A stretch of 64,000 nucleotides of DNA from Bacteroidia bacterium (lineage in GTDB: Bacteria; Bacteroidota; Bacteroidia; J057). The DNA lies in assembly GCA_033391075.1 (NCBI GenBank), contig JAWPMV010000001.1, positions 992,001-1,056,000 of the forward strand, read 5' to 3'. Below the pieces are notes generated by a model. The model did no database searches, was not told where the DNA came from, and saw nothing but the letters and a program-made list of their open reading frames with translations. Below, piece after piece: positions 8,791-18,006 of the stretch (the first letter of the stretch is position 1; each line of letters opens with the position of its first letter). A program made the position numbers and the translations under genes.

Positions 8791-10569
8791 ATGGATAGAA
8801 CTATAGCAATAAGTGAGTTCCCGGAATTGATGCAATTCGGGGATACCGGCCCTTTTGAATTATCAATCAATAAAAGGGAAGAAGAAAAGGACCTTCTCAT
8901 TTACAGCATTTCTTTAAAAACGGATAGGAAAAGTTCCCCACAGCCCATTACACTCAGGTGGAAATTGCCCTCCAGGCACGTAAATGGTGTTTGGAAACCC
9001 GGGGGATTGCATGATAAACGTTTGCAATATGACTGGGAGTTGGAGCATGTCAAATCCCGTATTTCGGTAAATGCGCCGGTAGTATCTGTTTTTGGGCATG
9101 ATGATCGCAATGTGATCACATTCGCTTGCTCGGATGCTATCAATCTTTTGGAAATGAATGCGCTGCTGAGAGAAGAAGATCAGCATTTATATTGTCATCT
9201 GGCTTTGTTTACAGAAAGGCATCCCGAGATATTCGAGTATTCTGCAGAGTTGCGAATAGATGTCAGGGAGCAAAGCTTCCATCAGAGTTTGAAAGATTGC
9301 TCACAATGGTGGGAAAGTTTTGAAGCTTCACGACCTGCTCCTGTACCTCCTCTTGCTAAACTTCCTCTTTATTCTACCTGGTATAACTTTCATCAGGATT
9401 TGGAAGAAGAGATTTTGTTGGAAGAGTGCCGGATCGCCAAAGAGATGGGCTATGATTTGATCATCCTGGACGATGGATGGCAAACCATGGATACCAATCG
9501 TGGATATGACTATACCGGAGACTGGCAGCCAGATCGTTTTCCGGATATGGCAAGTTTTGTGGAAAAGGTCCATGAAACAGGCATGAAAATCGGGATTTGG
9601 TATTCGGTTCCTTTTTGTGGAAAGAAGTCAAAAGCTTATCAAAAGTTCAAAGGTAAATTTCTAACTGAAAATCACCGCTGGGCTCCCGTTTTTGATCCTC
9701 GCTATCCCGAGGTCCGGGAGCACCTGATCGGCTTATATACCCATGCGGTAAAACATTGGAAGCTGGATGCATTGAAACTGGATTTTATTGATGATTTCCA
9801 GGTATATCCGGAAACCGTATTGACTTCAGAGGATGGTAGGGATTATGCCAATGTAAATGAAGGAGTGGATCGCCTGCTGGAAGATGCCATAAAAGCCCTT
9901 ACAGAAATACGGCCGGATATAGCCATAGAATTTCGTCAGCAATATATAGGGCCTGTTATGCGAAAGTTTGGCAATATGTTTCGCGCATTTGATTGTCCCA
10001 TAGATCCAGTCTCCAATCGGATCAGAATCACAGATGTCAAACTGCTTTGTGGAGATTCTGCTGTTCATTCAGATATGCTTATCTGGCATCCGGAGGAGGA
10101 AGTTGAAGTAGCAGCCCTTCAGTTGCTCAATGCTTTTTTTGGAGTACCTCAAATGTCTGTTCATCTCAGGAATACCTCTGAGCAGTATTTACAAATGATC
10201 CGTCACTACACTTCATTTTGGAAACAGCATGCTGATCTGATTATGCATGGGAATTTTATCCCACACAATCCTCTGGGTAACTATCCTTTGCTGGAAGTTG
10301 AGAAAGACGGCCATCGCATCATTGGGGTATATGATGAAATGCTTGCCCCTATAGGCGATGCTAGGATCAATGATCTGCTCAATGCAAAGAGCTCAGCGAA
10401 TCTTGCCATCCGATATGATGGACCGGAAAGTATATTTTTAGTCCGAAGCTGGGATTGTAAAGGGCATCTAAAGTTGAGTAAGGAATTGAATTTGGGGAAA
10501 GGCCTCTTCGAATTGAGTGTTCCGCCAGCCGGAAGGCTTCGTCTGGAGAAAGTACAACAAAGCATGTAA
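8791..10569 (+). CDS. GH36-type glycoside hydrolase (alpha-galactosidase or raffinose-synthase-like)
   Basis: The 592-residue protein has a beta-rich N-terminal region (1-170), then a TIM-barrel with the clan GH-D signatures LILDDGWQ (about 224-231) and LKLDFIDDF (328-336). Asp331 is the expected nucleophile. Asp401 or Asp405 in the FDCPID segment is the likely acid/base region. No signal peptide is seen, so it should act in the cytoplasm on sugars brought in by the GPH carrier encoded downstream. Family members include alpha-galactosidases and plant-type raffinose/stachyose enzymes; the neighbouring xylanase suggests galactosyl-decorated hemicellulose fragments. Substrate is inferred. Confidence 0.75.
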   Translation: MDRTIAISEFPELMQFGDTGPFELSINKREEEKDLLIYSISLKTDRKSSPQPITLRWKLPSRHVNGVWKPGGLHDKRLQYDWELEHVKSRISVNAPVVSVFGHDDRNVITFACSDAINLLEMNALLREEDQHLYCHLALFTERHPEIFEYSAELRIDVREQSFHQSLKDCSQWWESFEASRPAPVPPLAKLPLYSTWYNFHQDLEEEILLEECRIAKEMGYDLIILDDGWQTMDTNRGYDYTGDWQPDRFPDMASFVEKVHETGMKIGIWYSVPFCGKKSKAYQKFKGKFLTENHRWAPVFDPRYPEVREHLIGLYTHAVKHWKLDALKLDFIDDFQVYPETVLTSEDGRDYANVNEGVDRLLEDAIKALTEIRPDIAIEFRQQYIGPVMRKFGNMFRAFDCPIDPVSNRIRITDVKLLCGDSAVHSDMLIWHPEEEVEVAALQLLNAFFGVPQMSVHLRNTSEQYLQMIRHYTSFWKQHADLIMHGNFIPHNPLGNYPLLEVEKDGHRIIGVYDEMLAPIGDARINDLLNAKSSANLAIRYDGPESIFLVRSWDCKGHLKLSKELNLGKGLFELSVPPAGRLRLEKVQQSM

Positions 10570-10658
10570 TCATATGATTTATAGGAGCTTTTCTGGAGAT
10601 TAGGATTTGTCAATACTTATTGTCATTTTTACCATTAGTCTCTTGAAATCTTTTTTTG

Positions 10659-11786
10659 ATGAAAGCTCAAACTACCCTACTACTAATGGTTCTGCTATCA
10701 GCATGGATAGCAGGATGTTCCCCCAAAGTCACTGAATCCCGAGAGGTCCTTCCCCAAGGAATGGATGATTTCTATGCCGAGGACTTCCATATTGGTGCGG
10801 CAATCAATCGTGCCCAGATCTTGCAGACTGATAGCATGGCTGCTCAATTATTGAAGCAGGAGTTTAACAGCATTACACCGGAGAATATCATGAAATGGAT
10901 GTATATCCATCCCGGTCCCGATAGTTTCAATTTCGACATGGCAGATCGCTTTATCAACTTAGGGGAGTCCCAGGATAAGTTTATAGTGGGACACACCCTT
11001 GTCTGGCACAGTCAATTGGCTCCCTGGGTCGAAAGTATTATAGATGATAAAATATTCGAAGCTTCTTTCGACACACATATCCAGGAAATTGCGGGTCGAT
11101 ATGCCGGGAAGATTGATGCCTGGGATGTTGTGAATGAGGCTTTGAATGAAGACGGAAGTCTACGGAAGTCGATCTTTCTGGAAAAGATGGGAGAGGATTA
11201 TTTAAGCCGGGCTTTTAAGCAGGCTGCAGGAGCAGACCCCAATGCGGAACTTTATTACAATGACTATAATCTTTGTCAGGAGAAGAAGCGGGCTGGAGCG
11301 ATAGCCTTGATTAAGCAATTGCAGGAAGATGGCTGTAAAGTTGATGGAGTTGGCATTCAGGCTCATTGGAGCCTTTTAGGACCTTCTATTGAGGAGATAG
11401 AGGAAAGTATTCTTGAATATTCTGCCCTGGGAATAAAAGTTATGTTTACTGAACTGGATGTTACGGTGCTTCCGAATCCCTGGGATTTGCAGGGAGCGGA
11501 GGTCAGTCAGAATTATGAAGGCAGCCCTTTTATGAATCCCTATCCGGAAGCATTGCCGGATTCTGTTCAGGAAGCATTGGCAAAGAGATATGAAGATATC
11601 TTTATGTTATTCCTGAAACATAAGGATAAAATAAGCCGGGTGACTTTCTGGGGCGTACATGATGGCCAATCCTGGCTCAATGGATGGCCGATAAAAGGTC
11701 GTACAAATTATCCCTTGATCTTTGATCGGAATTATCAGCCCAAAAAAGCGTATGAAATTCTCAGAATATTAAAAATACCCTCCTGA
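10659..11786 (+). CDS. GH10 endo-1,4-beta-xylanase, lipoprotein
   Basis: The start is taken at ATG 10659; a TTG directly before it is less likely. A short hydrophobic stretch ends in a lipobox with Cys20 (WIAGC), so the mature enzyme is a membrane-anchored lipoprotein. The GH10 barrel has all the hallmarks: ITPENIMKW (72-80), HTLVWHSQ (112-119), acid/base Glu160 in DVVNEAL, and nucleophile Glu265 in FTELDV. It should cut internal beta-1,4 bonds in xylan outside the cytoplasm. At 375 residues it is a single-domain enzyme with no carbohydrate-binding module. The GPH transporter gene follows after 27 bases. Confidence 0.92.
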   Translation: MKAQTTLLLMVLLSAWIAGCSPKVTESREVLPQGMDDFYAEDFHIGAAINRAQILQTDSMAAQLLKQEFNSITPENIMKWMYIHPGPDSFNFDMADRFINLGESQDKFIVGHTLVWHSQLAPWVESIIDDKIFEASFDTHIQEIAGRYAGKIDAWDVVNEALNEDGSLRKSIFLEKMGEDYLSRAFKQAAGADPNAELYYNDYNLCQEKKRAGAIALIKQLQEDGCKVDGVGIQAHWSLLGPSIEEIEESILEYSALGIKVMFTELDVTVLPNPWDLQGAEVSQNYEGSPFMNPYPEALPDSVQEALAKRYEDIFMLFLKHKDKISRVTFWGVHDGQSWLNGWPIKGRTNYPLIFDRNYQPKKAYEILRILKIPS

Positions 11787-11813
11787 TCAGTATATAATCT
11801 TATTACTTCTACT

Positions 11814-13286
11814 ATGGAAGCGACTACTTCTATCTCGCACAAACTTTCAGTTAAGGAGAAGATTGGATATGCGCTGGGCGATCTCTCAGCCAATTTGATT
11901 TTCCAAACCCTGATGACTTTCCTGGCATTCTTTTATACAGATGTATATAAGATTCCCTCTGAAACGGCAGGTGTTATCATCTTTCTGGGTGGATTTGTAG
12001 GAGCCTTTTTCAATGTGATTATGGGAGCGATTGCCGATCGAACCCATACGCGTTGGGGGAAATTCCGACCCTGGATTTTATGGACAGCTGTACCCTTTGG
12101 GGTGATCGCTATGTTGGCCTTTAGTACACCTGATTTTGGTCCAAATGGAAAGGTGGTTTATGCTCTCATCACGTATTTCTTATTGGTTATTGTTTATTCC
12201 GCCAATAATCTTCCTTACTCTGCCTTGAGTGGTGTACTGACAGGAGATATGGCTGAACGAAATAGTCTTTCCTCCTACCGCTTTGTTGCGGTAATGGTTG
12301 CACAATTTATTATTCAGGTGCTCCTGCTTCCTCTGGTATTGATCCTTGGAGATGGAGATCAGGCCGCAGGTTTTAAAGATACCATGACCATTTTTGCAGT
12401 TGTCGGAGTTATCTTTCTTCTCATCACTTTCCTTACTACCAAAGAACGGATCATTCCTGCACCCGAGCAAAAGTCCAGCATTTTGCAAGACCTGAAAGAC
12501 CTCAGCAAAAATAAACCCTGGGTAGCCATGCTGGTAATGACCATATTGATATTCATTACCCTGGCACTCAAAGGGGGAATGTACATTTATTATTTTCAGA
12601 ACTACCTAAGCGAAGCTCACATGCTCAGTTTTCTGGCTGACATCGGCTTTAACGGCTTCATCGATAGTTTAAACGGACTGCTAAACAGCATGGGTCTGAG
12701 CAACTTTCAATGGCCAGAAGATGCTCCTACTTCCGCCTTCAGTTTATTCAATGCTGGTGGGATCATTTTTATGATTGTTGGAATCATGTTTTCCAAGCCT
12801 TTGGCAGATAAATATGGAAAAAGGGACGTTTTTGGGATCGGCCTTTTATTTTCCGCACTTTTTCTCATTCTCTTTTATTTCTACTCACCTAGCTCTATTG
12901 GACTGGTTTTTATAACGCAAATTCTGCACGGATTTGCCTATGGAATCACGATCCCTTTACTCTGGGCTATGATAGCAGATGTAGCAGACTACTCTGAATG
13001 GAAGAATGATCGCCGCGCCACAGCGATCATCTTTTCTGCCATGATCTTCGGACTGAAAGCAGGTTTAAGTATTGGGGGAAGTTTGGTCGCCTGGTTATTG
13101 GCAGGATATGGATATGAAGTAGAAGCAGCCACTCAAAGTGCCAGTGCCATAAATGGGATAAACCTTTCTATCAGCATTTATCCAGGCCTCATCTTTATCA
13201 TGGCGGTAGCTTGCCTTTTCTTTTATGAAATCAACAAAAAGATGGAACTCCAGATAGAGGAAGAACTGAAAAAACGTAGAACGTAA
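11814..13286 (+). CDS. GPH-family sugar:cation symporter (MFS)
   Basis: This 490-residue, about 12-helix carrier opens with KIGYALGDLSANLIFQTL and has the GPH signature regions AIADRTHTRWGKFRPW (near residues 73-88) and a second-half ADVADYSEWKNDRRATA. The family moves glycosides (melibiose, xylosides, glucuronides) in with Na+ or H+. An extra loop of about 50 residues around 270-305 separates the halves and is longer than usual. Lying between a secreted xylanase and a cytoplasmic GH43 enzyme, it probably imports short xylo-oligosaccharides. Confidence 0.85.
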   Translation: MEATTSISHKLSVKEKIGYALGDLSANLIFQTLMTFLAFFYTDVYKIPSETAGVIIFLGGFVGAFFNVIMGAIADRTHTRWGKFRPWILWTAVPFGVIAMLAFSTPDFGPNGKVVYALITYFLLVIVYSANNLPYSALSGVLTGDMAERNSLSSYRFVAVMVAQFIIQVLLLPLVLILGDGDQAAGFKDTMTIFAVVGVIFLLITFLTTKERIIPAPEQKSSILQDLKDLSKNKPWVAMLVMTILIFITLALKGGMYIYYFQNYLSEAHMLSFLADIGFNGFIDSLNGLLNSMGLSNFQWPEDAPTSAFSLFNAGGIIFMIVGIMFSKPLADKYGKRDVFGIGLLFSALFLILFYFYSPSSIGLVFITQILHGFAYGITIPLLWAMIADVADYSEWKNDRRATAIIFSAMIFGLKAGLSIGGSLVAWLLAGYGYEVEAATQSASAINGINLSISIYPGLIFIMAVACLFFYEINKKMELQIEEELKKRRT

Positions 13287-13297
13287 TTTCTTTTTAT

Positions 13298-14314
13298 ATG
13301 CCAGAAGATAGCATAGACCATATTGATTTTGATGAACTGGATCGCAAAGCGATATCAGCCCCTTTGGTTGACCACCTTTTTACAGCCGATCCCTCTGCCC
13401 ATGTATTTCAGGGGCGGATTTATATTTATCCTTCTCATGATATAGATGCGGGAATCCCATTCAATGATAATGGAGATCACTTTGGGATGCGGGACTATCA
13501 CGTATTTTCTATGGATAGCCCAGGCTCCGGTCTTATTGATCATGGAGTTGCCCTGGATGTACAAGATGTTCCCTGGGCAGAAAGACAAATGTGGGCGCCG
13601 GATGCAGCTGAGAAGGGCGGCAAGTACTATCTCTATTTCCCTGCAAAAAGAGCCGATGGCATTTTTCAAATTGGAGTGGCCATAGCTGATCACCCGGCTG
13701 GTCCTTTTATAGCAGAAGCAGAGGCTATAAAGGGTAGTTATTCGATAGATCCTGCGGTTTTTGAGGATGAAGGGAGTTACTACCTTTATTTTGGCGGAAT
13801 TTGGGGAGGACAGCTTCAAAAATATCGGAACAATCGCTATGAGGAGGATAATGAGGAGCCTAAGCCCCATGAAGCTGCTTTAGGACCTATTATGGCCCGA
13901 CTAAGGGCTGATATGAAAGAAATGGTAGAAGAGCCTCGAGAGTTGCAAATTCTGGATGAAGATGGAGAGCCTTTATTAGCCGGAGACAATGATCGGAGAT
14001 TCTTTGAAGCTCCCTGGGTCCATAAATATAAAGGGAAGTACTATTTTTCCTATTCTACGGGAGATACCCATTTTATTTGTTATGCCATTGGAGATAATCC
14101 TTATGGACCCTTTACCTATGCTGGCAGGATTTTAAACCCGGTAGTCGGATGGACCAGTCATCATTCAATTTGCGAAGTGGAAGGCAAATGGTACCTCTTT
14201 TATCACGACTCCAGTCTGTCGAAAGGAATAACTCATTTACGCTCCATGAAGATGACTGAGATTCACTATGATGATCAGGGCTATATCCAGACGATTGATC
14301 CCTATGTAGAGTAA
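13298..14314 (+). CDS. GH43-family glycosidase (beta-xylosidase/alpha-arabinofuranosidase type)
   Basis: The 338-residue single-domain five-bladed propeller enzyme has the three GH43 acidic residues in context: Asp31 (HLFTADPSAH, base), Asp151 (SYSIDPAVF, pKa modulator) and Glu237 (RFFEAPWVHK, acid). No signal peptide is visible, so it should act in the cytoplasm on imported oligosaccharides, releasing xylose or arabinose. It starts 11 bases after the transporter gene and ends the carbohydrate cluster. Exact specificity cannot be read; GH43 is broad. Confidence 0.85.
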   Translation: MPEDSIDHIDFDELDRKAISAPLVDHLFTADPSAHVFQGRIYIYPSHDIDAGIPFNDNGDHFGMRDYHVFSMDSPGSGLIDHGVALDVQDVPWAERQMWAPDAAEKGGKYYLYFPAKRADGIFQIGVAIADHPAGPFIAEAEAIKGSYSIDPAVFEDEGSYYLYFGGIWGGQLQKYRNNRYEEDNEEPKPHEAALGPIMARLRADMKEMVEEPRELQILDEDGEPLLAGDNDRRFFEAPWVHKYKGKYYFSYSTGDTHFICYAIGDNPYGPFTYAGRILNPVVGWTSHHSICEVEGKWYLFYHDSSLSKGITHLRSMKMTEIHYDDQGYIQTIDPYVE

Positions 14315-14399
14315 TTAAAGGTAGAAGGAGGAATAAGAAATGTAGAAATGAGGAATCCTCCTCGACCCCCAATATCTAAAACCCAAATTTCCCAATACT

Positions 14400-16295
14400 T
14401 TACTCCTGAACCCATAATTTTTTGAACTCCTGTCCGTCAAACTGTAACAGATAAATGCCCGCTTCTTCTGGACCAGGGAAGGTTCTGACTGTTGTCAGAC
14501 TTTCATAAATCAATTTTGCCCGTAGATCATAGATGCGGACATAAGCTTCTTTATTTATGCGAATTTGCTGATTTATCTGAACAGGATTAGGGCCAAATAA
14601 GATGCGATCCGATGGCTGACTTCTCATAGTCCTGCTACCGCTATAGGTGATTTGTCCATTTTGATCTATCATCTTTAGGCGAAAGAAGAGTTCCTCCGCT
14701 GGCCATTCTTTTTCTTCGTAGACATCCAAAGCTTTTTTATCAAAAAAATATATCTCCTGTACTTCTTCGAATGCCTGATTGTCTAGAGAGCGTTCGAGGA
14801 AAGCCCGTTCATTGTCAAATTCAGAGATGAGGTTCCAATAGATCTTATTTCCCCTCACTTCAAAATTCAGAATTTCGATAGGAAAGATTAGATCCAAGCC
14901 CTCCCACCAGCTCACAGCCAGACTTCTCCCATTGCCATACACATTGGCGATGGGGTAGTAAGGAGTCCCATTGGTTTTAAAAACCTGCTGACCAACAAAA
15001 ATGATGTCATCCGGCCTAGAGTTAAAGTTAAGGCGGATTTCATTTCCATTATGCAAGCTTACCTGGTTGGCAACGATGATCGTACCATTACTGGTTCTCC
15101 CATAAAAAGCTCGATTGGGTGTACCTTTTCTAAATACAACAACATCGCTGAGGGTGAGCCTTGCCTGACTTTGGATGGCATCCCAACTGATAGATTGAAT
15201 TCGGATGGGTTCAAGTAAAGTTGACTGCCCAAGATAATGGGCGCGGAGGCTTTGGCCTAGTCTGGGAGCAAAATCCAGAATAGCTTCACTTTCCCAATGC
15301 CTGAGGTCATCCTGCATTTTTCCCAATTGTGTAGAACTGATGTATTTAGCCTTTGGACCTTTTTGAGCAGGGAGTTCTTCGATGATTTTGGCATTGAGGG
15401 CCACCCAATCAATATTCTGCATACCCAGCTCCTGTTCTCCAGCTGGAAAATTATCTGCAAAGTAGAGCTGATCGGCTTCCGGAAAAGCCGAAAGAATATG
15501 ATCATACAACATACTGTAATCGCTACTCATTTCAGTCTCCAATTGTGCCCGGGTCTTATTGCCAATCGCTACAGCTATATCATTCCCTCCTGTCCATACC
15601 ATGATCCAGCTTGGAGAAAAATTGGGGATAGCTGCTAATTGATTGATTTGTCCTACGCAATCTTGTATTAAACTAGAGGAAACTGCCTTATTATTAAGCA
15701 GGATATTGGCATTTAGCGAATCGGCCGCTGCTATAGCCAGAAGAAGACCCGTCCCTCCAATGTAACCGGGAGCAGAAGAATTATTCGCTTGAGCAGGAAC
15801 ATAAGTCCAATTACCCAGATTATTTAAATGAGAGACCCATACTTTATCCTGAACTATGCTGGTATCATTTCCTGCACCTGCCATCAGAGAGTGTCCCACT
15901 GCTCCCAGATGAATACCAACACTCAGATTGTCTATTTCAATTTCCTCTGTAGGAGTTTTTACCTTGAGTGAATAAGTCGCATAGGGATTTGCCATAAACT
16001 GGGGAATCTCCACTTCCAAATCATGAATACCTGTGGAAATACTATGAAAAGTAGTATCCTGATAGCCATTACCCGATATAATCATCTCAATGCTGACGAG
16101 ATTGCTGGTCTGATTGTCTATCCTGCTTTCGCCTACTCCATAGCGAACACTTCCCAAATCTGAATCAATAGGAAAAATGTAACCTTCCGTAGGTGCACTC
16201 AGGATATTTACCTGATTTTGGGCAAAAAGTTGAGGAGATGATAAACAGAGAAAAAGACCTAGGTAAAGGCGTATCATAGAGGTCTGAGCAAGCAT
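14400..16295 (-). CDS. Secreted SGNH-hydrolase-like protein with C-terminal sorting-like domain
   Basis: The 631-residue protein has an N-terminal signal peptide ending near FAQ; a second Met at residue 7 (16277) is an equally good start. After a beta-domain (about 30-125) comes an SGNH/GDSL-like region: GHSLMAGAGND (block I position, Ser in GHS) and WTGGNDIAVA (block III, Asn). A candidate late His motif is DDLRHWESEA. The rest is beta-rich, and the last 70 residues resemble a T9SS sorting domain (FGPNPVQINQ ... GIYLLQFDG). It may be a surface esterase, for example deacetylating glycans, which would fit beside the xylan cluster, but it lies on the other strand and this link is only inferred. 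Confidence 0.65.
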   Translation of the reverse strand: MLAQTSMIRLYLGLFLCLSSPQLFAQNQVNILSAPTEGYIFPIDSDLGSVRYGVGESRIDNQTSNLVSIEMIISGNGYQDTTFHSISTGIHDLEVEIPQFMANPYATYSLKVKTPTEEIEIDNLSVGIHLGAVGHSLMAGAGNDTSIVQDKVWVSHLNNLGNWTYVPAQANNSSAPGYIGGTGLLLAIAAADSLNANILLNNKAVSSSLIQDCVGQINQLAAIPNFSPSWIMVWTGGNDIAVAIGNKTRAQLETEMSSDYSMLYDHILSAFPEADQLYFADNFPAGEQELGMQNIDWVALNAKIIEELPAQKGPKAKYISSTQLGKMQDDLRHWESEAILDFAPRLGQSLRAHYLGQSTLLEPIRIQSISWDAIQSQARLTLSDVVVFRKGTPNRAFYGRTSNGTIIVANQVSLHNGNEIRLNFNSRPDDIIFVGQQVFKTNGTPYYPIANVYGNGRSLAVSWWEGLDLIFPIEILNFEVRGNKIYWNLISEFDNERAFLERSLDNQAFEEVQEIYFFDKKALDVYEEKEWPAEELFFRLKMIDQNGQITYSGSRTMRSQPSDRILFGPNPVQINQQIRINKEAYVRIYDLRAKLIYESLTTVRTFPGPEEAGIYLLQFDGQEFKKLWVQE

Positions 16296-16801
16296 GAGCG
16301 GTTTGTGTTAAGTCTGAGCTAAATTTTGTTACTCTGTCCGGAAACGGCAAAAATCAAAACTCGATCTGGATAGAATTTATAGACTTCTATCCTTGCTATT
16401 CGATGTGTTGGAATTAGTATTCTTAAGTAGAGAAATGAGTTCCGAAGGAAACCTGAACAAAGCTAAAATTGAAAGAATACCTGAATAAAAGCAAAGCTTG
16501 AATTAAAATCAATTTTTGTCTGCTTGATTTTACCAAAAGCTGAAATTTTACCATTTGCGAAGGAGATATTGCGGAACAATTGCTTATTTCTACCAAATAT
16601 GCCTTGACTATTTCTATCTATTGATTTACTTCCTAATTTCGTATTACTATTGCCTCCCAATATTGCTATCCTCTACTAATTCATAGACATTTTTTAAGGG
16701 TCTGAGTGAATCGAGTATTTATCCTTAGGGCTCGAATTCAATTTCAGACTGATGAGACACAGTATACAGTAAAATATTTTATCAGCAATCTCATTATTGA
16801 T
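16296..16801. other. Intergenic stretch of 506 bases without a supported gene
   Basis: The DNA is AT-rich and lies upstream of the secreted SGNH protein gene and downstream of the flavoprotein gene, both on the minus strand. A 65-codon open frame at 16463-16660 has no ribosome-binding site or recognisable sequence. It must hold the promoter of the 14400-16295 gene. I see no RNA gene or strong hairpin. Confidence 0.5.
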
Positions 16802-17947
16802 TCAGGAGGGGAGTCTTTCGGGGCTCAACTCCTGGATTTTTTGCACGACAATTTCTGAATCTGTAAAAATGGTTCCCAGGATTCCGCCCAATTTGTAGTT
16901 GTCAAAACCAACGAAATACAATCCTTGATGAAAGCTATCTGAAATGGCTTGTTTCGGGCAGCCATATTTATCCAGAAGCTCAGCCCCTTTTTCTACAAAA
17001 TCTTCCACATTCGCCGAATAGCCTGTAGCGAGAATGACAGCATCAAAATCATGATACTCCCCCTTTTTGAACTGAAGGCCTGTTGATGTAAAATGATCAA
17101 TTTCTCCTAAGACCTTGATTTTTCCCTCCTTGATAGCCTGAATCGTCCCGATATCTACTACCGGAGTTTTACCTGTTTCACGTAGCTGGACAGCCGGATG
17201 CATTTTGGAGGATTCCAGATTGTATTTACTGAGATTGCCGAAATAGATTTTTCTAATCTGGGTTCCCAACCAATCACCAAAGCCAAAAGGCAACTTGGCC
17301 AATTGCTTGGAGGTAACTTGTACGGGCCGGCCGTTGAGGTCGCGAGGAACTACCGAAATAGGACTGCGAACTGATATATAGGTTTCTACTTCATGTTCAG
17401 CGAGATCCAGGGCAATTTCGGCTCCTGTATTTCCCATACCAACCACCAAAACCTTTTTTCCCAGAAATGGCTGAGGATTTTTATAAACTTTGCTATGGCT
17501 AATCTCTCCCTGGAATGATTCCTGTCCTTCCCATTTCGGTACATTGGGTACGCGATTGACACCTGTAGCGACGATCACATGTTTGGTCTGAAAACTTTGA
17601 CCACTTTGAGTCTGTACTTCCCATAGCCCTTCGCCAGCTTTATTGATGGATCGTACTTCCTGCCCGAACTGAGGCTTGATCTCAAACTTTCGGGCATATT
17701 GTTCAAAATAATCCAGCAGTTTTTGTCGGGAAACATATCGAGGATAGTCCTCCGGAAATTCCAAATGGGGTAAATGAGAAAGTTCCTTTACGGTATGCAG
17801 ATGCAGTCTGTCATAGTGATTGTGCCAGGCATGGCCGAGTTGATCACTTTTCTCCAGGAGGGTATAAGGGATTCCAGCCTTCGAAAGCCTTCCTGCACAG
17901 GCCAGTCCTGCCGGACCTGCTCCAATGATGATAGTACTAGTAGTCAA
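16802..17947 (-). CDS. Flavin-containing monooxygenase / FAD-NAD(P)-binding oxidoreductase
   Basis: The 381-residue protein has two Rossmann motifs: GAGPAGLACAGRL at 8-20 for FAD, and VVGMGNTGAEIALDLAE at about 168-184 for NAD(P)H. VILATGYSANV near 305 is the ATG motif common to flavin monooxygenases and YUCCA-like enzymes. Members oxidise nitrogen or sulfur in small molecules, or convert indole-3-pyruvate to auxin in plants. It lies 59 bases after a minus-strand envelope gene, so cotranscription is possible but the functions seem unrelated. Substrate unknown. Confidence 0.8.
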   Translation of the reverse strand: MTTSTIIIGAGPAGLACAGRLSKAGIPYTLLEKSDQLGHAWHNHYDRLHLHTVKELSHLPHLEFPEDYPRYVSRQKLLDYFEQYARKFEIKPQFGQEVRSINKAGEGLWEVQTQSGQSFQTKHVIVATGVNRVPNVPKWEGQESFQGEISHSKVYKNPQPFLGKKVLVVGMGNTGAEIALDLAEHEVETYISVRSPISVVPRDLNGRPVQVTSKQLAKLPFGFGDWLGTQIRKIYFGNLSKYNLESSKMHPAVQLRETGKTPVVDIGTIQAIKEGKIKVLGEIDHFTSTGLQFKKGEYHDFDAVILATGYSANVEDFVEKGAELLDKYGCPKQAISDSFHQGLYFVGFDNYKLGGILGTIFTDSEIVVQKIQELSPERLPS

Positions 17948-18006
17948 AATCTTAATTTTTCTGAGCTTAATTTAAGGAAAAACTTTGCCCTTTAGCTTAT
18001 CCAGGT

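Noticed and set aside
16463-16660. Minus-strand open frame in the 506-base gap
   Set aside because: Low-complexity, Asn/Phe-rich translation of AT-rich DNA with no ribosome-binding site; no family likeness.
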